64,000 nt of DNA from NCBI RefSeq assembly GCF_008728515.1, contig NC_044980.1, forward strand, positions 33,806,290 through 33,870,289. The letters run 5' to 3'. Origin of the DNA: Papio anubis. Lineage: Eukaryota > Chordata > Mammalia > Primates > Cercopithecidae. The position numbers and the translations under genes were made by a program. Positions 12,801 through 22,800 of the stretch are shown here, piece after piece. Below the pieces are notes generated by a model. It saw only the letters and a program-made list of their open reading frames with translations, had not been told where the DNA came from and ran no database searches. Every line of letters starts with the position of its first letter. Position 1 is the stretch's first letter.

Positions 12801-12894
12801 TCAAAATAGTGGAGAGATTCCTAACGTTGTCAAGGCTGGCCACAAGGCTGTACTGATCATCCTCATCTTGGATCTGCTGGGTCAGAAGGGGCAT
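6671..12894 (-). CDS. RAD1: RAD1, checkpoint clamp subunit (whole coding span, 5 exons)
   Basis: RAD1 forms the ring-shaped 9-1-1 clamp with RAD9 and HUS1. The RAD17-RFC loader places it on damaged DNA, where it helps activate ATR in the nucleus. Joining 12894-12697, 11569-11461, 9802-9544, 7258-7160 and 6848-6671 on the minus strand gives 280 codons and a TGA. All introns are GT-AG and all phases close. The protein starts MPLLTQQIQDEDDQYSL and matches vertebrate RAD1 throughout; the family has a PCNA-like two-domain fold. Introns hold Alus (8387-8690, 10702-11001, 11878-12009), MIR pieces and short tandem duplications. The gene is head-to-head with BRIX1. The human protein is 282 residues as I recall; here a one-base difference moves the stop two codons upstream. 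The first, non-coding exon is only inferred (see the promoter entry). Confidence 0.96.
7160..7258 (-). CDS. RAD1: RAD1 coding exon, residues 189-221
   Basis: Acceptor ctatag and donor AACAG|gtcagt. It encodes LSTFGNAGSSHLDYPK through NQTQVN. 99 bases, ending in phase 2. No ATG-initiated frame marks it; it was found by homology and splice phase. Confidence 0.94.
8061..8160. repeat. 50-base tandem duplication in RAD1 intron
   Basis: Two adjacent 50-base units share catatccaggaaaaaatttc and tcctacctccc, with a handful of differences. Confidence 0.9.
8387..8690 (-). mobile_element. Alu in RAD1 intron
   Basis: Starts ttttttgagacagagtctcac; the last bases before the end are altered. Confidence 0.94.
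8771..8834. repeat. 32-base tandem duplication in RAD1 intron
   Basis: ctgaaatattt..gtatttagatc occurs twice in a row with a few substitutions. Confidence 0.85.
9544..9802 (-). CDS. RAD1: RAD1 coding exon, residues 103-188
   Basis: Acceptor ttgcag and donor TTCAG|gta. It encodes TLTALRMCYQGYGYPL through SPDKPYF, the interdomain part and start of the second PCNA-like lobe. 259 bases, ending in phase 2. Confidence 0.96.
10702..11001 (+). mobile_element. Alu in RAD1 intron
   Basis: Starts agccgggcacggtggctcg; both arms, short interrupted A tail. Confidence 0.95.
11068..11145 (+). mobile_element. MIR fragment
   Basis: Contains the MIR core: gagtcaggagaactgg, then ctctgccactaactagctgag. Confidence 0.65.
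11461..11569 (-). CDS. RAD1: RAD1 coding exon, residues 67-102 plus one base
   Basis: Acceptor gtag and donor CCAG|gtaaac. It encodes AGIFQEFKVQ through GSSPMP and is 109 bases long, which leaves phase 1 into the next exon. Confidence 0.95.
11878..12009 (-). mobile_element. Alu monomer fragment
   Basis: ggggtctcactatggttactcaggctgg to acaggtgtgagccacta, one arm only, old. Confidence 0.75.
12208..12395 (+). mobile_element. MIR
   Basis: Full core with gccacttaccagctgtgggac and the downstream ataaaacgggaataaca segment. Confidence 0.8.
12541..12620. repeat. AT-rich repeat of tattaagttattatg
   Basis: Three to four imperfect copies of a 15-20 base ATT-rich unit just inside RAD1 intron 2. Confidence 0.7.
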
Positions 12895-12942
12895 AGTCCA
12901 CTGCGCATTCCGCCCGGAGGGAAATGCTCCTGGGGCCAACAC
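12697..12942 (-). CDS. RAD1: RAD1 exon 2: 5' UTR tail and residues 1-66
   Basis: Coding part is 12894-12697, from MPLLTQQ to ANAFIQ, phase 0 at the donor CAG|gtacgg. A likely acceptor, cccttcag, places the exon start at 12942. The frame stays open upstream to another ATG at 12969, but that lies before the acceptor and is probably intronic. Confidence 0.93.
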
Positions 12943-13716
12943 CTGAAGGGACTGGACAATAAAACTCACATCAGTGCAGGCGAGGTCTGGCGAGCTCCAC
13001 CTGCGCTGAGAGGTGGACGGGGGCTGGGCGGCTGAACTCAGCTGACCAGGCCGAACCCCACCTATGTCACTTAATTGTCTTTGTAATTTTGCGGGAAAAT
13101 TAAGTTACGATATCCTCGTCTCTGTAAGAGGACAATAACGTGAAAAGTTGTGAAGAATGAAGACACGCAACTGACACGGTATCTCCGCTTGGGGCCAGCT
13201 TCTCCCGGCCAAACAAACAAGAGTTATGAATCCGACCGCGGCACCAGCCTCGCTTCCCACAGAACAGGCGATGGGGGGAGCGCCCAGAGTGTCCAGAAGA
13301 TCCCCCAAGAGTCCCAGACAAGCCCATTCACCAGCCCGCCCGCGGGACAGCATCGCTTATTAGTCTCGGGGTCCCCGAGTGCGGACACCCTACCTTTGCG
13401 GTGGGGTCTGGACGCCCGAGAGACCTTCCCAGGAAAGTCCCTGAGGAGGAGCTAGACAGCTCTGAGAAATCGCGTAGGAAGTGGAGCCGGTCCCGCCACT
13501 CTTCAGACCTGCCCTCCACTTCCGCCACCGTCACCACAGAGCTGAAGGAGGCCTAGAGAGCCGCGCGTGCAGCGCCGCTGAGACCGGAAGGAGACACCGC
13601 AGACCTGGAGGACAACCGCGTAGCTGAGCGCTTAGAGCCACCGAACCATAGAGATCGGAAAGAGGAGCGAGAGGCAACGCCGGAAAACAGGCCAAGAGCG
13701 CAGGCAGTAAGGCAAG
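12943..13716. promoter_or_regulatory. Shared head-to-head RAD1/BRIX1 promoter
   Basis: About 820 bases separate the two start codons, with a GC- and CpG-rich core from about 13180 to 13900. A possible RAD1 non-coding first exon ends at 13394 on the minus strand (CGCAAAG|gtaggg). An E2F-like site, TTTTGCGGGAAAA, lies at 13087-13099. The BRIX1 start lies inside a YY1-type element, caagatggcggc. I see no TATA box at a useful distance. Transcription starts are not determined. Confidence 0.7.
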
Positions 13717-13724
13717 ATGGCGGC
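13713..13724 (+). promoter_or_regulatory. YY1-type element over the BRIX1 start codon
   Basis: The sequence aagatggcggc matches the well-known AAnATGGCGGC downstream element of housekeeping genes. Its ATG is the BRIX1 start, with a good Kozak context (A at -3, G at +4). Confidence 0.6.
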
Positions 13725-13875
13725 AACCAAGAGGAAACGGCGTGGAGGCTTGGCAGTGCAGGCGAAGAAGCCAAAACGAAACGAAAAAGATGCCGCGCCG
13801 CCAACTAAGCGGCACACCACCGCAGAGGAGGTGGAGGAAGAAGAGAGGGACCGGATCCCAGGCCCCGTTTGCAAG
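13717..13875 (+). CDS. BRIX1: BRIX1 exon 1, residues 1-53
   Basis: MAATKRKRRGG through RIPGPVCK, donor AAG|gtagaa, phase 0. A KRKRR and KKPKR basic cluster (nuclear or nucleolar signal) is followed by an acidic EEVEEEERD run. Confidence 0.95.
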
Positions 13876-16800
13876 GTAGAAGGGGATGCCCCCGGGCTAC
13901 ACCGGCGGCGGCGGCTCTGTGCGCCTTTTCTTGGGTTACTTACTTGACTACAGCTCTGCTAATTTCAGAGTAGCCAGAGTGTTAACGGTAGGTCGATTTT
14001 AGCAATTCTCCCAGCCAGACTGGGCACCGAGTTTTCAGCTAATCCTTGTGCACGTGTCCGCCCTCCTGGAGGCGGCGGGTTTTAAAATCTTTACCCGGCC
14101 CACGGGAAAGCGACTTACAGGGTGCTCAGATCTAGCGTTTTGTCTTCGTAGTTGTTTTGTTTTGTTTTGTTTTTTAAATATTTTTTAAAAGTAGGGCTTT
14201 TTCTTGGCTATTTCTCGCTGTTGAGTATTTCTTCCAGTGATTAGTATGCCCATATACTGCCATAGTCAGCCACTCTCAGTCAGGGATCCTACAGTTTGTT
14301 AGGTGAGCCTTTAAAAAGTTGTTGCCCTTAGGACTGTGACTCTGATTTATTAACCAGTTTTCAACTCAAGGGATAATGAAAAATAGGCCAGGTACTATGA
14401 GCTTTACTTGTATTCAACAGACATTGAATGTGCCATGCATTTTACCAAGTTAGGCATCCTTTGGGTTTGAGATTGGAAAGGTGACTAGCATGTGACCCCT
14501 TCCTCCTGAAATGTTGGAGTTTAGGAGGAAACTTAAGAATTCAAATAAGTTGATGGTTTTTATTCAAAAGAAGTGCACGTTAGTTGGAATTAGCTAGATT
14601 TCATTCAACTGAGAACTCATCTTAAGCTAGACAGAATACTGTGAAGGCAAGGATTATCTTTGACATTAATTTCTGCGTCCTCCGCACTTAGCAGAGTAGT
14701 CTAGCACGCAGTAGGTGTTAAGTCAATGACCCCGTGTGGTGTGATGGCAAGCTCTAGGAAAGGAGTGTGAGCTCTGAGGAATAAAAGATAAGTGTAAATT
14801 CTAGCCCCGCTCTTTTCTGACCTGCAGATTGGGGCCAGGGATGGGGGGAGAGAATATTTACTTTTTATGAAAAATAAGCTGGGCTTGTACACTTCCAATA
14901 AATGTTAGTGTTCTCACTCTTCCCTTAAGGAGCTAGATAGTATCCATAATCTGAGCCATACTTTGATACATTCTATGGAAATGCAAGAGATAGAGATTAC
15001 GTTTACCCTAGTATAATAAGATAAAGAATCATGAAGGATTTAGTCTTTAAGCTGCATATCAGAAGAAGTGTAGAATTTTGACATTCAAAAGAGTTTGAAG
15101 TAGGGAAATGCTGAAAAATGTAAAAAATAGAGCCAGATTGGATTGCATTAGGCTTCATTTGGGGCAATAATGATGTAAAAATGAAAATGTATTTTACAAT
15201 TCAGTGTCGAAGCTATGTCGTTTGAACTTTGTTTAGAAAACTTTGGGAAGTAAGGATGTGACTGAAGTATTACTTTAAAAATGGCCGGGCGCGGTGGCTC
15301 ACGCCTGTAATCCCAGCACTTTGGGAGGCCAAGGAGGGTGGATCACTAGGTCAGGAGTTCAAGACCAGCCTGGCCAAGATGGTGAAACCCTGTCTCTACT
15401 AAAACTACAAAAAAAAAATCAGCCAGGTGCAGTGGTGGGCACCCATAACCCCAGCTACTCAGGAGGCTGAGGCAGGAGAGTCGTTTGAACCCGGGAGGTG
15501 GAGATTGCACCACTGCCCTCCAGCCTGGGTGACAGAGTGAGACTCCATCTCAAAAAAAAAAAAAGAGTAAACTTGAAAGAGCTAGTCAACCATATCCGTT
15601 GGAGGTGTTCTTCATGTCTGAGAAAGTTAGCCATTTAGGAGTTTTGCAGTTAATATAAGACTCTAAGTGCAGTGTGAATAAGAAAGGATTAAGAATTGTG
15701 AGAAATTATTATGAGACCTCTGCATGGAGAGCACAGAAATAAAAGAGGGCTAAGAAAGAACTTTCAGGGTTGGGAGGAGGAATTGGAGAGATTGAAGATG
15801 AAAAACAAGAAACCAAGGAGGGCATTTCTGGGTGGCATATGTGGTCAGTGAATGTTGGTGAGAGATGAAATTAAAGGAGTCAGGATGGTTTGACTTGCTA
15901 CCTGGAAGCTCTTAAAAAACAAACAGGGCCAGGTGCAGTGGTTCTCACCTATAATCCCAGCACTTTGGGAGGCCAAGCCGCTTGAGCCCAGGTGTTGGAG
16001 ACCAGCCTGGGCAACATAGGGAGACTCCTGTCTCTACAAAAAAAAAAAAATACTAACTGGGCATGGTGGCACATGTCTGTAGTATCCAGCTACTGCAGAT
16101 GCTGAGGTGGGAGGATCACTTGAGCCCAGGAACTTGAAACTGCAGTGAGCTGTGAGCATGCATCACTGCACTTCAGTCTGGACAACAGTGTGAGACCCTG
16201 TCACAAAACAAGGTCAGTTCAGTATGAGATTTTAAAATCTTTTTAACATTTTCTTTTTCTTTAGGGCAAGTGGAAAAATAAGGAACGGATTCTCATCTTT
16301 TCTTCCAGAGGAATAAATTTCAGGACAAGACATTTAATGCAGGACTTGAGAATGTTGATGCCTCATTCTAAAGCAGGTGCCTTTGTATCATATACTTTAG
16401 AAATTTCTGTCTATAAACTTAGCTATTTTTATGTTTTCACTTATTTTATATATTCTTCATTTGTTCAGTGTTTTCACGAAAAAAACACAATACCTTTTAT
16501 CTTTTCAAGTGCCACAATTTTTCTAGTTAACATTTTGTAAGAAATTCTTTAGACTTCATTAGGTAGTTTCTTTACTTTTTAAAACAGATGTCCTAATATT
16601 ATTGAAACATTTCTTGAAAGTCCAGGAATGCCTTCACTGTAATGTTTCTAAAGGTCCTGAGATAGGTGGGATGGTTTGTCCTAAGTGCTAAGGACTGCCA
16701 TGTGTTGCTTTTTGGGCTTTTTTTTTTTTTTTTTTTTTTTAACTGTTTTTGTTGAAAAATGTACCTGGGATAGAATTTGAAGCACCTTTTAAGTTGGAGT

Positions 16801-19800
16801 TGAAAAAAGTAAAGTAAATTAGCCAGGTGTGGGACCACTTGCCTGCAGTCCCAGCTACACAGGAGTCTCAAGCAGGAGGATGGCTTGAGCCCAGGAGGTC
16901 AAGGCTGCCATGAGCCATGATTGTGCCACTACACTTCAGCCTGGGCAAGGAGCAAGACCCTGTCTCAAAAAAAAAAAAAAAATCGTTTAGAACAGTGGAG
17001 TGGCAATGCATCATGTTTGTGCTTATGTTGAGAGGTGTTTTGGGGTTTTTTTGTTTTTTTTTTAATTTTAAAAATTTTAACTTTTTTTTAGGTTCAAGGA
17101 GTATATGTGCAGATTTGTTACACAGGCATGAAGTCAGTTTTCTTTGACATCTGTGATTAACAAGTGAAAGATATCTTCATTGAAACTGGTTTCCTTTAAC
17201 ATAGTCTTTGGTTTGTGAGAATTTTCCCATTTTTGAAAAGGATTCCTAAAATACCTAAATACTGAGAAACACTGCTTACACTATAATTTCTAATTCTTAC
17301 AGACTCTATTTTATTTTCTTTACATTTACAAAGAGTCAAGATTTTTTAAGCGATTGTTTTCAGGTCTTGTTTTGAAAATTAATAATAAAATCTCCTTTAA
17401 ACTGAAGAGTGTAAAAACACTTATTTTTTAGATAGCATATGTGGTTTGATTGAAATAACTTTGAAATCACCTTTAATTTACTTGCTTTGTCTTTTTTTTC
17501 TTTTTCTAGATACTAAAATGGATCGTAAGGATAAGCTATTTGTGATTAACGAGGTAATTTTAGAAAGTAATTGCAATAAAATATTTTAAAAACATTAACA
17601 GTGGCTCATTTCAAAAATAAGTCATTCAGAGACTTTAAAAATTGTTTTGTAAAAACTATTCAGACACGTTTTATTAACTCTTCAATGACTGCTCTTCCAG
17701 ATTTTTCTCCTACAGTTTAATGCTTCAGTCATGTCTGTTTGTTTTGTCTGAACAAGCATATTGACCCCGTAGTGTCTAGTATTATGCTAAATCCATAGTA
17801 GGTACTCAAAAAATGATCAGTCAGCATATATAAAGTAAAATAAGAAGTCCATTAAACATATCTATATATGTAGAAACCCCACATGATAAAAAGTGTTTTG
17901 CCAGTATTAAAAGTGATTTGTGTGGAACTGCTCTTAAGGTATTACAAACTAGGAATAGGTTACATTTTCAAAGTATACTACACTTATGTATATTTTTTTA
18001 ACCTCTGGAAGCACAGAACATGAATTTACATTTTAAAGCAAAATTTTCAAAACTTAGAAGAATTAGGATCATTTTTTTACTATTAGCCTTCTTGAGAGCA
18101 CAAATTTTTGAACCTCTGCTATAATAGGCTATAATACCACATCATTCTATGTGTTGCAGAAACTGTGTTTAACAGAGCAATGTCCCTGTCATTATGGAAC
18201 TTACATTCTAATGGAGACAGGCCATAAACGAGGTTTATAATTTCAAGTAAAGATAGGAGAAATGAAGCAGGTTATAGGTTTTCAGCAGCTGAGACTAGAC
18301 CGGTAAAACCTGTTCAAAGGGATGATGTTTAACTTAATATTTGAGCAGAGATTTAATGAAGGAGAAATATGGTAAAAGACCATCTAGGAAAAGAAAATGG
18401 CAACTACAAAGGCCCAGAAGTGGCACAAGCTTCCCATTTTTGTGTTTATTCTAAGACCAATAAGAAACAAAAGCATTGGACCTAAGTTTTTTTTTTTTTT
18501 AAGTTGTCAGGGTTTGTTTATTTGTTTAACTGGTTTTGGAGACAAAGTCTCACTCTTACCCAGGCTGGAGTGAAGTGGCATGATCTCAACTCACTGCAGC
18601 CTCTGCTTCCTGGGTTTAAGCAATTCTCCTGTGTCAGCCTCCCAAGTAGCTGGGACTACAGGCACACGCCACTATGCCCAGCTAATTTTTTTGTATTTTT
18701 AGTGGAGATGGGGCTTTGCCGGGTTGCTCAGGCAATTCACCCACCTCGGCCTCCCAAAGCCACCTGCCTTGGCCTCCCAAAGTGCTAGGGTTACAGGCAT
18801 GAACCTCATCCACCCATAAGTTGTTAGGTTTAAAGTCTTAAATAGTTTGGAGTTTATGAGTACTATATTAATTAGGGTTTATGAATACTACAGTAATACA
18901 AGACTTCACTCCTGTAATGTTTTTATATCTTCTCAAGTGTGACTTTTGTAAGCCTTGAAGACATTGAAGTTTAATTTGAAATAGGTTTTATATTCTTAGG
19001 CTTTTTACCCAATCCCTTAATGACTTTATAGAACCAAATCACCAGAAATGGTAGTATAAATGAAGAACAACTTAAGTTTTGTAATCTTAATATCAAAAAG
19101 CTAAAAAGTTAAAAACCAAAATAATCATTAAAAAGGATGTTTTTAGTTCTGTAAGGACTGGATTTTCATAAGATTGGCTAAGAAGATTGATTATGAAGGA
19201 TCAACATAAGATTAGTTGTGGTATTCCTTATCTATTTTTAGTCTTTGTAGTTTGTACATGGGACTATGGGCAGAAGAGGTTCCTGGCCAGGCGTTGTGGC
19301 TCACGCCTGTAATCCCAGCACTTTGGGAGGCCAAGGCAGGCAGATCACCCGAGGTCAGGAGTTCAAGACCAGCCTGACCAACATGGAGAAACCCCATCTC
19401 TACTAAAAATACAAAATTAGCAGGGCGTGATGGCGCATGCCTGTAATCCCAGCTACTCTGGAGGCTGAAGCAGGAGAATCATTTGAACCTGAGAGGTGGA
19501 GGTTGCGGTAAGCCAAGATCGTGCCATTGCACTCCAGCCTGGGCAACAAGAGCGAAACTCCATCTCAAAAAAAAAAAAAAAAAGGAGGGGGGAGGTTTCC
19601 AGTAATCAGAAGTGAGACCATTTTAGATGCTAGGCCCAAAAATATGATAGATAATTTCATCCAAGATACGGGCAGAGCATCTAGTTTACCTTGTGTAGAA
19701 TACCTAGAAGGAACTTAAAGGTTCCTTCTGTGAATAAATAAATGTTTTGGTCTTTGTAGCCTATTAGCCTGGTTAGGTGTTTTTGAGATAATCTAAATGA

Positions 19801-22800
19801 TATTAATCACATATAATTACTTTAGTTCTCACTTATATTATCTACTTCATTTTCCTATACTTTGCTTCCTTTAGGTTTGTGAAATGAAGAACTGTAATAA
19901 ATGCATCTATTTTGAAGCTAAGAAAAAACAAGATCTCTATATGTGGTAAGAGAATGTATTAAGATATTGGTTAAACTCCTTTATTTAAGTGGATTTGTTC
20001 TTTGTACCTTTTATGTTATAGACTCCTAGTCTTTCACGTTAAGAGGTTGAGAATGAATAAAACTTTTTTGATTTCACAAAACTTGATACCTTTAAAGAAA
20101 ATTAAATATATGAATATAAGCATATTATTTATGGTGAATAGGTGGTAAGCATTGACTACATTCGCTGATCAGTTGAAAAAGCTTCCTCTATATCTTTCAG
20201 GCTTTCAAATTCACCTCATGGACCGTCTGCTAAATTCCTTGTTCAAAATAGTAAGTTGACTCAATAAAATTTTTTAGATGAGGAAATTAAAAATAATCTT
20301 TTGAAATAGTTGTGTAAAAGTTGTAACTATTTTTGTTTTCGTTGCAATTTTTCTAGTTCATACCCTTGCTGAACTAAAGATGACTGGAAACTGTTTGAAA
20401 GGTTCTCGGCCCCTTTTGTCTTTTGACCCTGTAAGTTTCTCATTCAGTGTATGAGGTCTAATTTTCTTATCTGGCGTGGTTGTTTTTAGTAGATATAGTT
20501 GTGTAATTCAATTTAGTTTCACCCTCACCTTGATTTTATGGATTATCAATTCTTTCAGGCACATTTATAATGAGGTTATAGAAACAAATGAGCAAACAGT
20601 TTTTTTTTTTTTTTTTTTTTTTTTGAGACGGAGTCTTGCTCTGTCACCCAGGCTGGAGTGCTGTGGCCGGATCTCAGCTCACTGCAAGCTCCGCCTCCCG
20701 GGTTCCCGCCATTCTCCTGCCTCAGCCTCCGGAGTAGCTGGGACTACAGGCGCCCGCCACCTCGCCCGGCTAGTTTTTTTGTATTTTTTAGTAGAGACGG
20801 GGTTTCACCGTGTTCGCCAGGATGGTCTCGATCTCCTGACCTCGTGATCCGCCCGTCTCGGCCTCCCAAAGTGCTGGGATTACAGGCTTGAGCCACCGCG
20901 CCCGGCCTGAGCAAACAGTTTTAAACAAGGCAATCTACTGTTAAATAATATGCTTCCTTTATTTTTATAGGCTTTTGATGAATTACCACATTATGCTTTG
21001 TTAAAAGAACTCTTAATTCAGGTAAATATCTTTTAGCTATCCAAAATATACATGATATGTCTTGGAATAAGGAACTAACATACACTTTTTAAACTAGATC
21101 TTTAGTACACCACGGTATCATCCCAAAAGCCAACCATTCGTGGACCATGTGTTTACTTTCACCATTTTGGATAATAGGATATGGTTTCGGAACTTTCAGG
21201 TAAGCTTTACTTGATTTTTTAAATTATACCTTCTTTTTAACGGAATTAAATTTATTTATTTATTTATTTATTTTTTGAGACAGAGTCTCGCTCTTGTTGC
21301 CCAGGCTGGAGTGCAGTGGCACAATCTCGGCTCACTGCAACCCCCACCTCCCGGGTTCAAGCTTCTCTTGCCTCAGCTTCCTGAGTAACTGGGATTACAG
21401 GCACCCGTAATCACGCCTGGCTAATTTTTTTAGTTTTAGTAGAGATGGGGTTTTACCATGTTGACCAGGCTGGTCTCAAACTCCTAACCTCAGGTGATCC
21501 TCCCACCTTGGCCTCCCAAAGTCTGGGATTCCAGGCGTGAGCCACTGCTCCCGGCCTAATTTTTTTTTTATTAGAGATAGAGTGTCGCAGTGTTGCCTAG
21601 GTTGATCTTGAACCTCCTGGCCTCAAATGATCATCCCTCCTCAGCATCTTGAGTAGGTGGGATTACAGGTGTGAGCCACTGTACATGATCAATTTTTAAT
21701 TAAACTTTTAGATAAGGATATACAGGGTCTGCATACACAAAAAATGCAAACAATCCTTTTGTTTTAAATAGCTTCCTTTTCCCTAAAGAGATTGCTGCAA
21801 GTAACTATGTACTGTCTTATACTTTAAGTGATCTCTACCTACTTCTATTCATGACTGTTAGTTGATACAGAGTATGGATTTCCTAATAAGCCATTACATA
21901 TTTCACTTTATAGAAAAGGAATAGCTTGAAAATCCATGAGATACTTGGGTTCCTAATTTGTGGAAAGTGCTGTAAAGGATACAGTAAAATATAAGTTTCT
22001 CTCTAAAAGCTTTAAAACCACCTCAAGGGTTAAGACCTAGCAAAATGTAATTGCTATAGAAGGCATTCAGTGGCAATTGTTAGATGATGAGTCATACAGT
22101 GACTCATTCAGGAGAAAAGAAGAGGTGATTCTAGAAATCTTGAAGCAGGAGTTTGGCAGGATAAGTGCAGAAAGATGAAGAGGTGGAAGAGAACAAGAAC
22201 AAAATTTTAGACAGCACATGACATAAACTGAGCTCTTTTCTGCATATTTTATATTGGATACCTGGCATGTGAGTTGAACACATCCTCCTAACCTCTGAGG
22301 GCAGACATGCCTGAACTAATAGATAACATAAGTATTTGTTGTTCAGAAGTCACCTTTTAATTCCATAATCAGTAGCTATGAAATAAATTTGGCTACATAT
22401 CCTTTTAATCTATCTTGAATTAGATTTATAAACAATTTAGGGATTGGTTTACATTTCAAGAGTTCCCCCATAATATGCTTTAATACATTTTGTTAATAGT
22501 GGTTACTATTTTAAAATCCTATTTAACCACAGTTTTTCAAGGATATATGCATTGTGAGAAGCAAGATGTAAACCAAAATCGAATTACTCAATTTGAAAAG
22601 TACACACTGAAAAAACATTTTTCCATGATGACCTCCTATAAGTACTAATAGATTTCAGAAAATACTGATGATTTGGCATTTACCAAGTTTCACCCCCACC
22701 TTGATTTTATGGATTATCAATTATTTCAGGCACATTTATAATGAGGTTATAGTCAGTATACCTTTTTGGAATAATGTAACCAAACCAAAACGAAATGTTT

